In this document: in pieces, positions 54,604 to 63,354 of the stretch
Position numbering within the stretch: the first letter of the stretch is position 1
Layout: every line of letters starts with the position of its first letter
Assembly: GCF_008065375.1 (NCBI RefSeq)
Contig: NZ_VJYI01000034.1
Location: forward strand, 28,620-92,619
Source: Nonomuraea sp. SYSU D8015
GTDB taxonomy: Bacteria > Actinomycetota > Actinomycetes > Streptosporangiales > Streptosporangiaceae
Length of the DNA stretch: 64,000 bases
Reading direction: 5' to 3'
Notes under the pieces: generated by a model
The model's input: only the letters and a program-made list of their open reading frames with translations
What the model was told of the DNA's origin: nothing
Databases searched by the model: none
Made by a program: the position numbers and the translations under genes

Positions 54604-55578
54604 CTAGCCCTCCAGAAGATCGGAGATGAACGCGTAGTCGCGGCGGAGCTCGGGTGAGGTGAGCCCGTGCCACCAGCGGCCCAGGTCCGCCCAGGTGGGC
54701 GCGGACGACGCCGCGCCGGCCCGGCCCACGGACAGCGCCGCGGCGAGATTGGCGAGTCGCAGCCGCTCGGCCAGCGGAAGACCGGCGAGCGTGCCCGCGA
54801 CCAGGGCCGCCCCGAAGATGTCTCCGGCCCCCGTGGGATCGGCGACGTCCATGGGAAGGCCCGCGACCCCGGCGGTCTCGCCGCTGGTCGCGTCGACGGC
54901 GATGGCGCCGTCTCCCCCGAGCGTGACGACCGCCAGCGGCACCAGGTCGGCCAGCTTCGCCAGGGCGGCGGAGGGGGTGTCCGTCCTGGTGTAGCTCATC
55001 GCCTCGTGGGCGTTGGGCATGAAGGCGTGGCAGGCGCCGAGTTGCTCGAGCATGGATCGGGACCATTCCTCGGTCGGGTCCCAGCCGACGTCGGCGAAGA
55101 CCAGGCCACCGGTACGGCGGGGCCAGTCGACCGGCTCCGGGCGCAGGTGGACGATCGCCGCGCGGGCCGGGGGCGGATCCCCGATCATCTCGTCCGCCCC
55201 CATCGGCGGCGGGGCGCCGTGGGTGACCAGCGCCCGGTCGCCGTCGTACGCGAGCGACACCGTGGTCGGCGTGGCCCAGCCGGGAAAGCGACGCGACCTG
55301 GTGAGGTCCACGCCTTCCCGCTCCGCCAGCGTGTCCCAGCAGTACCGGCCGAAGGGGTCGTCACCGAAGGCCGCCGCCAGGCCGGTGCGCAGCCCGAGCC
55401 TGCTCAGAGCGAACGCGAAGTTGGCGATTCCGCCGGGGCCCGTCGCCATCTCCGTCGTCCACGCCTCGGCGCCCAGCTTGGGCGCGTGGTCGAGGCCGGA
55501 GAAGACGACGTCGAAGAAGAGGAGCCCGGAGACGAAGACGTCGAGCCCGGGATGATCTGAGGTGCTGGTGGGGGCCAT
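54604..55578 (-). CDS. PfkB-family carbohydrate kinase
   Basis: 324 aa ribokinase-fold sugar kinase. Signature 1 TGPGGIANFAFALSRLG and signature 2 DVADPTGAGDIFGAALVAG, with the catalytic Asp in GAGD. ATG 55578 is the start used; a GTG at 55587 is also possible. First gene of the operon with the ABC importer, divergent from deoR. It probably phosphorylates the imported monosaccharide. Confidence 0.9.
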   Translation of the reverse strand: MAPTSTSDHPGLDVFVSGLLFFDVVFSGLDHAPKLGAEAWTTEMATGPGGIANFAFALSRLGLRTGLAAAFGDDPFGRYCWDTLAEREGVDLTRSRRFPGWATPTTVSLAYDGDRALVTHGAPPPMGADEMIGDPPPARAAIVHLRPEPVDWPRRTGGLVFADVGWDPTEEWSRSMLEQLGACHAFMPNAHEAMSYTRTDTPSAALAKLADLVPLAVVTLGGDGAIAVDATSGETAGVAGLPMDVADPTGAGDIFGAALVAGTLAGLPLAERLRLANLAAALSVGRAGAASSAPTWADLGRWWHGLTSPELRRDYAFISDLLEG

Positions 55579-55620
55579 GGTGCTCACTTCTGCCGCGGTG
55601 TTGGCGACCGGTACCGTGGA

Positions 55621-55640
55621 TCGTGCCGTTCTTTGCACGA
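55621..55640. promoter_or_regulatory. Predicted DeoR operator, site 1 (pfkB side)
   Basis: TCGTGC-CGTTCTTT-GCACGA: perfect 6-bp inverted arms, 8-bp spacer, 43 bp upstream of the pfkB start. Confidence 0.6.
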
Positions 55641-55683
55641 CTTAGCAAGAGTTCGCCTGAAAAAGATGAACTTTTACCCCTGG

Positions 55684-55703
55684 TCGTGCACGGGTTTGCG
55701 CGA
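55684..55703. promoter_or_regulatory. Predicted DeoR operator, site 2 (deoR side)
   Basis: TCGTGC-ACGGGTTT-GCGCGA: same arms (one mismatch), same 8-bp spacer ending in TTT, 13 bp upstream of the deoR ATG. Confidence 0.6.
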
Positions 55704-55716
55704 TACGGTCCGTGTC

Positions 55717-56472
55717 ATGCTTCGGGACCGACGTCACGAATTAATAGTGCGCATCCTGCGCTCAGATGGGCCCGCCACGGTGGAGGCGCTGGCCGAGAGG
55801 CTGGCCGTCAGCACGGCGACAGTCCGGCGTGACCTGGTCCAACTCGATGAGCAGGGACTGCTGCGGCGCGTGTACGGCGGCGCCATGCCGATCGACGACC
55901 AGCGCGACGACCCCTTCGTGGACGTGGCCGCCCAGCGCGCCGAGGAGAAGGACAAGATCGCGCAGAGATGCGCAGAGATGATCAAAGACGGGGAGACGAT
56001 CCTCCTCGACATCGGCACGACCGCCCACCGGGTGGCGCACTGGCTGCGTGACCGCTCGCTGACGGTCGTGACCAGCAGCCTGGCCGTGCTTGAGGAGCTC
56101 CAGGACAGCGAGGACATCCAGATCGTCCTGCTCGGCGGCATGGTGCGCAGGGAATACCGCTCGATCGTGGGCTTCCTGACGGAGGACAACCTGCGCCAGG
56201 TCAAGGCCGACCGGCTCTTCCTCGGCACCAGCGGCGTGCGCCCCGGCGGGCACGTCATGGACACCACCGTGGTGGAGGTGCCGGTCAAGCGCGCCATGAT
56301 CGCGGCCAGCGACCAGGTGGTCCTGGTGGCGGACGTCGGCAAGTTCCCCGGCACGGGGATGGCCCGGGTGTGCGGCCCGGAGGATCTCGACGTGGTGGTC
56401 ACGAACGCCGCCAGCGACGCGGCCACTCTTCAGACTTTGCGTGACTCGGGGGTAGAGGTGATCCAAGTATGA
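55717..56472 (+). CDS. DeoR/GlpR-family transcriptional regulator
   Basis: 251 aa. N-terminal HTH (RRHELIVRILRSDGPATVEA, then RLAVSTATVRRDLVQLDEQG) and the DeoR sensor domain (TILLDIGTTAHRVAHWL, GGMVRREYRSIVG). ATG 55717 fits the family start; no Shine-Dalgarno is visible, and GATACG just upstream suggests a leaderless message. DeoR proteins usually respond to sugar phosphates. It probably represses both divergent operons of this locus via the two TCGTGC-type inverted repeats. Its stop overlaps the GH4 start. Confidence 0.92.
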   Translation: MLRDRRHELIVRILRSDGPATVEALAERLAVSTATVRRDLVQLDEQGLLRRVYGGAMPIDDQRDDPFVDVAAQRAEEKDKIAQRCAEMIKDGETILLDIGTTAHRVAHWLRDRSLTVVTSSLAVLEELQDSEDIQIVLLGGMVRREYRSIVGFLTEDNLRQVKADRLFLGTSGVRPGGHVMDTTVVEVPVKRAMIAASDQVVLVADVGKFPGTGMARVCGPEDLDVVVTNAASDAATLQTLRDSGVEVIQV

Positions 56473-57824
56473 GGCTGACGATCCTCGGCGGGGGCGGGTT
56501 CCGGGTGCCGCTCGTCTACCGGGCGTTGCTCGACGACCACGGCAAGGGGCGCGTCACCCACGTCACCCTGTACGACCTGGACGCCTCCAGGATCGAGGCC
56601 ATCGCCAAGGTGCTGGCCGAGCAGGCCGAAGGCGTGGCCGACCCCCCGCAGGTGCACATCACCACCGACCTCGACGAGGCGGTGCGCGGGGCGGACTTCG
56701 TCTTCTCCGCCATCCGCGTCGGCGGCCTCGAGGGCCGTGCGGTCGACGAGCGGGTGGCGCTGGAGGAAGGCGTGCTCGGCCAGGAGACGGTCGGCGCCGG
56801 CGGCATCGCGTACGGCCTGCGCACCGTCCCCGTCGCGGTCGACCTGGCGCGGCGGATCGCCGAGCTGGCCCCCGAGGCGTGGGTCATCAACTTCACCAAC
56901 CCGGCCGGGATGGTGACCGAGGCGATGTCCGCCTACCTGGGCGAGCGCGTCATCGGCATCTGCGACTCCCCCGTCGGCCTGGGTCGCCGCGTCGCGGGCG
57001 CGCTCGGCGTGGACCCGGCCACCGTCTGGCTCGACTACGCCGGCATCAACCACCTGGGCTGGCTGCGCGGCATCCGCGTCGAGGGCCGCGACCTGCTGCC
57101 GGCGCTGCTGCGCGACGACGCCGCGCTGACCTCGTTCGAGGAGGGCAAGCTCTTCGGGGCCGATTGGCTGCGCACGCTCGGCTGCATCCCGAACGAATAC
57201 CTGCACTACTACTACTTCACCAGGGAGGCGGTGGCCGCCGCGCGCACCGCCGACCGCACCCGCGGCGCCCTGCTCATCGAGCAGCAGGAGCGCTTCTACA
57301 CGCACGCGAACGGATCCGCGCTGCGGGCGTGGGACTGCGTCCGGCTGGAGCGCGAGACCACCTACATGGCCGAGAACCGCGAGGCCGCGGGCGTCGGCGA
57401 GCGGGCCGGCACGGACCTGGAGTCCGGCGGCTACGAGCAGGTCGCGCTGGCCCTGATGCGGGCCATCGCGCTGGACGAGCGCACCACCCTCATCCTCAAC
57501 GTGCGGGGCCGCGGCACCATCGCCGGCCTCGACCCCGACGCCGTCGTCGAGGTGCCCTGCTTCGTGGACGCCAACGGCGCCCGCCCGCTGTCGGTGGACC
57601 CGCTGCCCGGCCACGCGCTCGGGCTGGTGGCCTCGGTCAAGGCGGTCGAGCAGGCGGTGATCGAGGCCGCCACGACCGGCTCACGGGCCGCCGCGCTGCG
57701 GGCCTTCGCCACCCATCCGCTCGTCGGCTCCGTCGCGGTCGCCCGCCGCCTCCTCGAACGCTACGAATGCGAGCTTCCCCAGCTCGGCTACCTCCGCGGA
57801 AGGAATCAGATCGATGCACGATGA
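56469..57824 (+). CDS. Glycoside hydrolase family 4 (6-phospho-beta-glucosidase-type)
   Basis: 451 aa NAD- and Mn-dependent GH4 enzyme. NAD fold RLTILGGGGFRVPLVYRALL, metal/active-site motifs INFTNPAGMVTEA, GICDSPVGLGRR and GINHLGWLRG. ATG 56469 overlaps the deoR stop (ATGA). GH4 uses an unusual oxidation-elimination mechanism and commonly acts on 6-phosphoglycosides. No PTS is in the window, so the phospho group could come from the PfkB kinase, or this member acts on a non-phosphorylated glycoside. Confidence 0.9.
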   Translation: MRLTILGGGGFRVPLVYRALLDDHGKGRVTHVTLYDLDASRIEAIAKVLAEQAEGVADPPQVHITTDLDEAVRGADFVFSAIRVGGLEGRAVDERVALEEGVLGQETVGAGGIAYGLRTVPVAVDLARRIAELAPEAWVINFTNPAGMVTEAMSAYLGERVIGICDSPVGLGRRVAGALGVDPATVWLDYAGINHLGWLRGIRVEGRDLLPALLRDDAALTSFEEGKLFGADWLRTLGCIPNEYLHYYYFTREAVAAARTADRTRGALLIEQQERFYTHANGSALRAWDCVRLERETTYMAENREAAGVGERAGTDLESGGYEQVALALMRAIALDERTTLILNVRGRGTIAGLDPDAVVEVPCFVDANGARPLSVDPLPGHALGLVASVKAVEQAVIEAATTGSRAAALRAFATHPLVGSVAVARRLLERYECELPQLGYLRGRNQIDAR

Positions 57825-60800
57825 CCGGCAGCTCGTCGAGAAGCGCGTCGCCCGGGTGCTGCGCGAACGCGTCGCGCCCGCCGTGTACGCCGCCTCGGTG
57901 CCCCTGGAGCTGGCCGCCTGGCACGTGCCCGACGAGCCGGTGCCCGTGGAAGAGGCGCTGGCGGCTTCCTATGAGCCCTTCTCCGTCGGCACGGACTGGG
58001 GTAGGCCGTGGTCCACGACCTGGCTGCGCGCCACCGGCGACGTGCCGGCCGAGTGGGCGGGCCGGCGCGTGGAGGCCGTCTTCGACCTGGGCTTCGTCGG
58101 CGACTGGCCGGGTGGTCAAGCCGAGGCCCTGGTGTACGACCTCGCCGGCAACCCGATCAAGGGCATCGAGCCGCGGAACCAGTACGTCCCGATCACCGGC
58201 GAGCGGGCCGGGCTGTTGCTGGAGATGGCCGCGAACCCGGACGTCCTGGCGAACGGGTTCCTCCCGACGCCGCTCGGGGACAAGGCCACCGCGGGCGACG
58301 CGCCCCTCTACCGGCTCAAGCAGGCCGACCTGGCCGTGCTCGACGAAGAGGTCTGGCACCTGCGGCTCGACATGGAAGTGCTGAGCGAGCTGATGGCCGA
58401 GCTGCCGGCGCACGAGCCGCGGCGGCACGAGATCCTGCGCGCGCTGGAGCGCTGCCTGGACACCCTCGACATCCACGACGTCTCCGGCACGGCCGCCGAC
58501 GCCCGCGCCTGCCTGGCGGGCGTGCTGTCGGCCCCGGCGCACGCCAGCGCGCACACCATCTCCGGCGTCGGCCACGCCCACATCGACAGCGCGTGGTTGT
58601 GGCCGATCCGCGAGACGCAGCGGAAGAACGGCCGCACCTTCAGCAACGTCACCGCGCTGGCCAGGGACTATCCGGAGTTCGTGTTCGCCGGGCCGCAGGC
58701 CCAGCAGTACGCCTGGGTCAAGGAGCGCTACCCGGCGATCTTCGAGCGGATGCGCGAGGCGGTCAAGGCCGGGCAGTGGGTGCCGGTCGGCGGCATGTGG
58801 GTGGAGGCCGACGGCAACCTGCCCGGCGGCGAGGCGCTGGCCCGGCAGCTCGTCCACGGCAAGCGGTTCTTCCTGGAGGAGTTCGGCGTCGAGTGCCGGG
58901 GCGTGTGGCTGCCCGACTCCTTCGGCTACACCGCCGCGTACCCGCAGATCGCCCGGCTGGCCGGGATGGAGTGGTTCCTCACCCAGAAGATCTCGTGGAA
59001 CCAGACCAACACCTTCCCGCACCACACGTTCTGGTGGGAGGGCATCGACGGCACGCGGATCTTCACGCACTTCCCACCCGCCGACACCTACAACGGCACG
59101 TTCGAGGGCGAGGAGCTGGCCCGGGCCGTGCGCAACTACGCGGAGAAGGGGCTCGGCACCAGGTCGCTGCTGCCGTTCGGGCACGGCGACGGCGGCGGCG
59201 GCCCCACCAGGGAGATGCTGGAGAAGGCTCGGCGGCTGGCCGACCTGGAGGGCTCGCCGCGGGTGGTGATCGAGGAGCCGAACGCGTTCTTCGAGGCCGC
59301 CATGGCGGAGTTGCCGGAGGCGGCGGTCTGGTCCGGCGAGCTCTACCTGGAGCTCCACCGGGCCACCTACACCAGCCAGGCCCGCACGAAGGCAGGCAAC
59401 CGGCGCAGCGAGCACCTGCTGCGCGAGGCCGAGCTGTGGGCGGCCACCGCGGCCGTGCACGCCGGGTTCGCCTATCCGTACGCGGCGCTGGACCGGCTGT
59501 GGAAGGTAGTGCTGCTGCACCAGTTCCACGACATCCTGCCGGGCAGCTCGATCGCCTGGGTCCACCAGGAGGCCGAGGCCGCCTACGCCCGCGTGCGGGA
59601 GGAGCTGTCGGACATCATCGCCGCGGCCACCGCCGCGCTGGCCGGGAGCGGTGACTCCCTCTGGGTCCTCAACGCGAGCCCCGCCGCGCGCACCGAGGTG
59701 GCGATCGCGCCCGGGGAACTGGCGGGCCCGCTCGCCGCGATGGGCGCGGACCTGACGGGCGCGCGCACGCAGCGCCTCGCCGACGGCTCGTGCGCCGTGC
59801 TGGTCGAGGCGCCCGGATCGGCGGCGGCGCGGCTCGACCCCACCGCGCCGCCGCTCGTCACGCCCGCCACCGCCAACGGCACCACGCTGGACAACGGCCT
59901 GGTCCGGGTCGAGATCGACGCGGACGGCCTGTTCGCCTCGGTACGGGACCTGGTCGCCGACCGCGAAGTGCTCGCCCCCGGCGGGCGCGGCAACCTGCTG
60001 CGGCTGCACACCGACTTCCCCAACCAATGGGACGCCTGGGACATCGACCGGCACTACCGCCGCCAGTACACCGACCTGGTCGAGGCCGAGTCGGTAACGG
60101 TCGTGGAGCGGGGCCCGCTGGTCGCCGCCGTCAGGATCGAGCGGGCCTTCGGGTCCTCCCGGATCGTCCAGACCGTACGTGTGACCGCGGGCAGCCCACG
60201 CATCGAGATCGACACCGAGATCGACTGGCACGAACGCCAGAAGATCCTCAAGGCGGCCTTCCCCCTGGACGTGCACGCCGACCGCAGCGCCGCCGAGATC
60301 CAGTACGGCCACCTGTACCGCCCCACCCACACCAACACCAGCTGGGACGCCGCCCGCTTCGAGATCTCCTGTCACCGCTGGATCCACGCGGGCGAGCCCG
60401 GCTACGGCGTGGCCATCGCCAACGACGCCACCTACGGCCACGACGTCACCCGCACCACCCGCCCCGACGGCGGCACCACCACGACCGCCAGGCTCAGCCT
60501 GGTCCGTGCACCGCAGTCCCCCGACCCCGAGGCCGACCAGGGCCTCCACCGCATGTCGTACGCGCTGGTCCCCGGCGCGACGATCAAAGACGCCGTGGCC
60601 GCCGGGTACGCACTCAACCTGCCACTGAAAGTCGTACCCGGCGGCCCCGGCCCGGTGCCCGCCCCGCTGGTCACCCTGGACGGCGAGGCGGCCCGCGTCG
60701 AGGCGGTCAAGCTGGCCGACGACGGCTCCGGCGACGTGGTGGTCCGCGTGTACGAGTCGCTGGGCGGCCGGACCGCCACCCGCCTGCGCGCCTCCTTCCC

Positions 60801-60930
60801 GATCCGCCGCGCCGAGCTGACCGACCTGCTGGAAAGGCCCCTGGATCAGCCCCTCGACCTGGCCGAGGACGGCACGGTCGCGCTCGCTCTGCGGCCGTTC
60901 CAGGTGCTGACAGTACGATTGGCCCGCTGA
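57814..60930 (+). CDS. Glycoside hydrolase family 38 alpha-mannosidase
   Basis: 1038 aa. Zinc ligands and motif in GHAHIDSAWLWPIRETQRKN (His256, Asp258), catalytic nucleophile Asp368 in WLPDSFGYTAAYPQIARLAG, and GHGDGGGGPTREM. The large C-terminal beta domains typical of GH38 follow. ATG 57814 overlaps the end of the GH4 gene by 11 bp. No signal peptide, so it cleaves imported mannosides in the cytoplasm. Confidence 0.92.
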   Translation: MHDDRQLVEKRVARVLRERVAPAVYAASVPLELAAWHVPDEPVPVEEALAASYEPFSVGTDWGRPWSTTWLRATGDVPAEWAGRRVEAVFDLGFVGDWPGGQAEALVYDLAGNPIKGIEPRNQYVPITGERAGLLLEMAANPDVLANGFLPTPLGDKATAGDAPLYRLKQADLAVLDEEVWHLRLDMEVLSELMAELPAHEPRRHEILRALERCLDTLDIHDVSGTAADARACLAGVLSAPAHASAHTISGVGHAHIDSAWLWPIRETQRKNGRTFSNVTALARDYPEFVFAGPQAQQYAWVKERYPAIFERMREAVKAGQWVPVGGMWVEADGNLPGGEALARQLVHGKRFFLEEFGVECRGVWLPDSFGYTAAYPQIARLAGMEWFLTQKISWNQTNTFPHHTFWWEGIDGTRIFTHFPPADTYNGTFEGEELARAVRNYAEKGLGTRSLLPFGHGDGGGGPTREMLEKARRLADLEGSPRVVIEEPNAFFEAAMAELPEAAVWSGELYLELHRATYTSQARTKAGNRRSEHLLREAELWAATAAVHAGFAYPYAALDRLWKVVLLHQFHDILPGSSIAWVHQEAEAAYARVREELSDIIAAATAALAGSGDSLWVLNASPAARTEVAIAPGELAGPLAAMGADLTGARTQRLADGSCAVLVEAPGSAAARLDPTAPPLVTPATANGTTLDNGLVRVEIDADGLFASVRDLVADREVLAPGGRGNLLRLHTDFPNQWDAWDIDRHYRRQYTDLVEAESVTVVERGPLVAAVRIERAFGSSRIVQTVRVTAGSPRIEIDTEIDWHERQKILKAAFPLDVHADRSAAEIQYGHLYRPTHTNTSWDAARFEISCHRWIHAGEPGYGVAIANDATYGHDVTRTTRPDGGTTTTARLSLVRAPQSPDPEADQGLHRMSYALVPGATIKDAVAAGYALNLPLKVVPGGPGPVPAPLVTLDGEAARVEAVKLADDGSGDVVVRVYESLGGRTATRLRASFPIRRAELTDLLERPLDQPLDLAEDGTVALALRPFQVLTVRLAR

Positions 60931-61739
60931 TGTCCACGCTCCGCGTCGCCACCCTGAACGTCTGGGGCACGAACGGCCCGTGGCCGCAGCGCCTGCCCCT
61001 GATCCGCCGCGAGCTCGCCCGCCTGCGCCCCGACGTGGTCGGCCTCCAGGAGGTGCAGCGGCACGACGGCTACTGCCAGGCGGAGGAGATCGCCGAAGGG
61101 CTCGGCTACGAGGTCGCGTACGCGCCCGCCTGCGAGCGCGACGGACAGATCCAGGGCAACGCGGTGCTCAGCCGGTTACCCATCAGGGAGCAGTGCTGCT
61201 TCTCCCTGCCCGACGGCGGGCACGAACCCCGCACGCTGCTCTCCACCGTGATCGAGACCGCCTACGGCGAGCTGCCCTGCTTCGTCACCCACCTGAACTG
61301 GCAGCAGGACCACGGCGCGATCCGGCTGGAGCAGGTGCGGTCCATCGTGACCTTGGTAGCCGAGTTCGCCTGGCCGGAGCTGCCTCCGGTGATCATGGGT
61401 GACTTCAACGCCGACCCGGACTCCGACGAGATCCGCTACCTGCGCGGGCTGGCGGTCGTGGACGACACGAGCGTCTACTACGCCGACGCCTGGGCCTACG
61501 GCGGGGACGGCTCGTTGGGCGCCACGTTCGACCGGGCCAACGACTACGCCAAGCAGGCCCGCGAGCCGTCCCGCCGGATCGACTACATCTTCACCGGCGG
61601 GGACGACCTGCTGCGGGGCGAGCCGCTGCGGGCGGAGTTGGCGTTCACGGAGCCGGAGGTGCTGGACGGCGTCCGGGTCTGGCCGTCGGACCATTTCGGC
61701 GTGGTCAGCGACATCGTCCTGGCTCCGCGTACGGAATAG
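60930..61739 (+). CDS. Endonuclease/exonuclease/phosphatase (EEP)-fold hydrolase
   Basis: 269 aa DNase I-like fold. Metal and catalytic motifs VATLNVWG, VVGLQEVQR, VTHLNWQQDH, IMGDFNADPDSDE, RRIDYIFTGG and PSDHFGVVSDI. ATG 60930 shares one base with the GH38 stop (TGATG). No signal peptide. In a sugar operon a phosphodiester- or sugar-phosphate-cleaving role is more likely than DNA repair, but this is inference. Confidence 0.88.
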   Translation: MSTLRVATLNVWGTNGPWPQRLPLIRRELARLRPDVVGLQEVQRHDGYCQAEEIAEGLGYEVAYAPACERDGQIQGNAVLSRLPIREQCCFSLPDGGHEPRTLLSTVIETAYGELPCFVTHLNWQQDHGAIRLEQVRSIVTLVAEFAWPELPPVIMGDFNADPDSDEIRYLRGLAVVDDTSVYYADAWAYGGDGSLGATFDRANDYAKQAREPSRRIDYIFTGGDDLLRGEPLRAELAFTEPEVLDGVRVWPSDHFGVVSDIVLAPRTE

Positions 61740-61867
61740 GACAGGCCGGGCGGGACTCTCGACGACCCGCCGGTCACGGCTCGCGGGAAGACGATCCCGG
61801 GGTGCGGCGAAGGATGGATGATCGATGACCACCATCCGGAAGGCATCCTCATGACGGAGACGCGCAC

Positions 61868-62440
61868 ATGACCGCCGACGTGGGCGAGTGCGTGACCGAC
61901 GCCGAACTCGTCGCCCGATACCGGCGCGATCCCGAGTCGTTCACCGCCGTGCACGACCGGTATTTCCACGACATCTACCGATACGTCGCAGGCCGGCTGG
62001 ACACGCAGGCCGCCGAGGACATCACGGCCGAGACGTTCCTGCTCGCCTTCGACCGGCGCGATCAGTTCGATCCCGAGCGCGGGGGGCTGCGGCCCTGGCT
62101 GTTCGGCTTCGCGACCAATCTGGTGGCCAGGCACCGGCGCAAGGAGGCCCGCCACTACAGGGCGCTGGCCCGCCTGGGTCCCGATCCCGCGGCGGAGAGC
62201 CACGAGAACCGGGTCGTGACCTCCGTCGCGGCCCAGCGCATGCAACCGCACCTCGCCAGGGCGCTGGCCGCCCTGTCCAGCGGCGAGCGCGACGTCCTGC
62301 TGCTCGTGGCCTTGGGCGAGCTCAGCTATGACGAGGTCGCGCAGGCGCTCGGCATCTCCGCCGGCACGGTCGGCTCCAGGCTGAGCCGCGCCCGCACCAA
62401 GATCCACACAATTCTCGAGAAGGAGACCGTCCATGGATGA
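61868..62440 (+). CDS. ECF-type RNA polymerase sigma factor
   Basis: 190 aa sigma-70 family. Region 2 AVHDRYFHDIYRYVAGRL then AEDITAETFLLAFDRRDQFD; region 4 ALAALSSGERDVLLLVALGE and VAQALGISAGTVGSRLSRAR. ATG 61868 follows GGAGA at a spacing of 7. Overlaps the next gene by 8 bp. A weak inverted repeat GGATGG/CCATCC (61812-61837) sits upstream. The target promoters are unknown. Confidence 0.92.
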   Translation: MTADVGECVTDAELVARYRRDPESFTAVHDRYFHDIYRYVAGRLDTQAAEDITAETFLLAFDRRDQFDPERGGLRPWLFGFATNLVARHRRKEARHYRALARLGPDPAAESHENRVVTSVAAQRMQPHLARALAALSSGERDVLLLVALGELSYDEVAQALGISAGTVGSRLSRARTKIHTILEKETVHG

Positions 62441-63284
62441 CCTGAAGGCTCTCACCGCGGTGCTGAGCAAGCCGGAGCCGTCCGCCGAGGCGGTCGCCCG
62501 CAGCAGGAGTCGGCTGCAGGACAGGATGCGCCGCCCCGTCCGGCGGCCCTTCCGCCGGCTGGTGCCGGTGCTCGGCCTGACCACCGCCGCGACCGTGGCC
62601 GCCGTCGTCGTGATCGGCACGGGGGCCACCACGACGGCCGGCCAACCGTCGTCGGCCAGAGAGATCCTGCTGGTGGCCGCTGCCAGCGCGGAACGCGCAC
62701 CCCAAGGTTCCGGGACCTACTGGCACGTCCGACGACAGTGGCAGAACACCGACATTCCGCAAATGGAGAGCTGGACCAGCCGCGATGGCCGACGCTGGTC
62801 CAAGGGCGAGCCGGGCGCCCCTCCCGGTGCCGTCGTACCGGATCCGGTCCCGCTCATGCTCAAGGGCGCCGAAGTGTCCTTCGAGGACCTCGAAAGGCTG
62901 CCATCGGATCCAGAGGCGTTGAAGGCACGGCTCGCCGAGCGCGAGGGGCGTGACAGCAACATGAGCGAATCCGAACAGCGCGGGGAACCCACCTTCCCCC
63001 TGCTCGCGCTGATTTCGGAGCTACCGACGCCTCCGGAGGTCCGTTCCGCCGCGTTCCAGGCACTCGCCACGATGCCAGGGGTCGAGCGCACGGGCACGGC
63101 CGAAGACGGGCAGGAACTGCTGATCCCAGATCCTGACGGCAGGCGGGAGATCAAACTGGTCGTCGATCCCGAGACGGCTCGGGTCACTCGCACCAATTTC
63201 CTCATCGGCGACGACGGGAGCGTGGGGTGGACCAATGGATTCATCTCGGTGACCACCAGCTGGACGGACCATGCTCCCCAGTAA
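62433..63284 (+). CDS. CU044_5270-family membrane-anchored protein, partner of the sigma factor
   Basis: 283 aa. Cytoplasmic N-terminus (MDDLKALTAVLSKPEPS), one transmembrane segment (LVPVLGLTTAATVAAVVVIG) and an extracytoplasmic domain (GTYWHVRRQWQNTD, VERTGTAEDGQELLIPD, IKLVVDPETARVTRT). It starts inside the sigma gene after AAGGAG. This family is regularly paired with SigE-like ECF factors in actinomycetes and may act as an anti-sigma or sensor; no zinc-binding anti-sigma motif is seen. Confidence 0.85.
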   Translation: MDDLKALTAVLSKPEPSAEAVARSRSRLQDRMRRPVRRPFRRLVPVLGLTTAATVAAVVVIGTGATTTAGQPSSAREILLVAAASAERAPQGSGTYWHVRRQWQNTDIPQMESWTSRDGRRWSKGEPGAPPGAVVPDPVPLMLKGAEVSFEDLERLPSDPEALKARLAEREGRDSNMSESEQRGEPTFPLLALISELPTPPEVRSAAFQALATMPGVERTGTAEDGQELLIPDPDGRREIKLVVDPETARVTRTNFLIGDDGSVGWTNGFISVTTSWTDHAPQ

Positions 63285-63354
63285 GGGATCTGGCGCGGCA
63301 CGCGTCTTCGGCGGAGCAGAAACGCGTCACTTTCTCCCGGACATTAGGAAGATC

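Noticed and set aside
57637..60549. 970-codon minus-strand frame opposite GH38
   Set aside because: Antisense shadow; GH38 on the plus strand carries all catalytic motifs.
61745..61775. Terminator-like GGCGGG/CCCGCC repeat after the EEP gene
   Set aside because: Only 6 bp of pairing with no U-tract; too weak to call.
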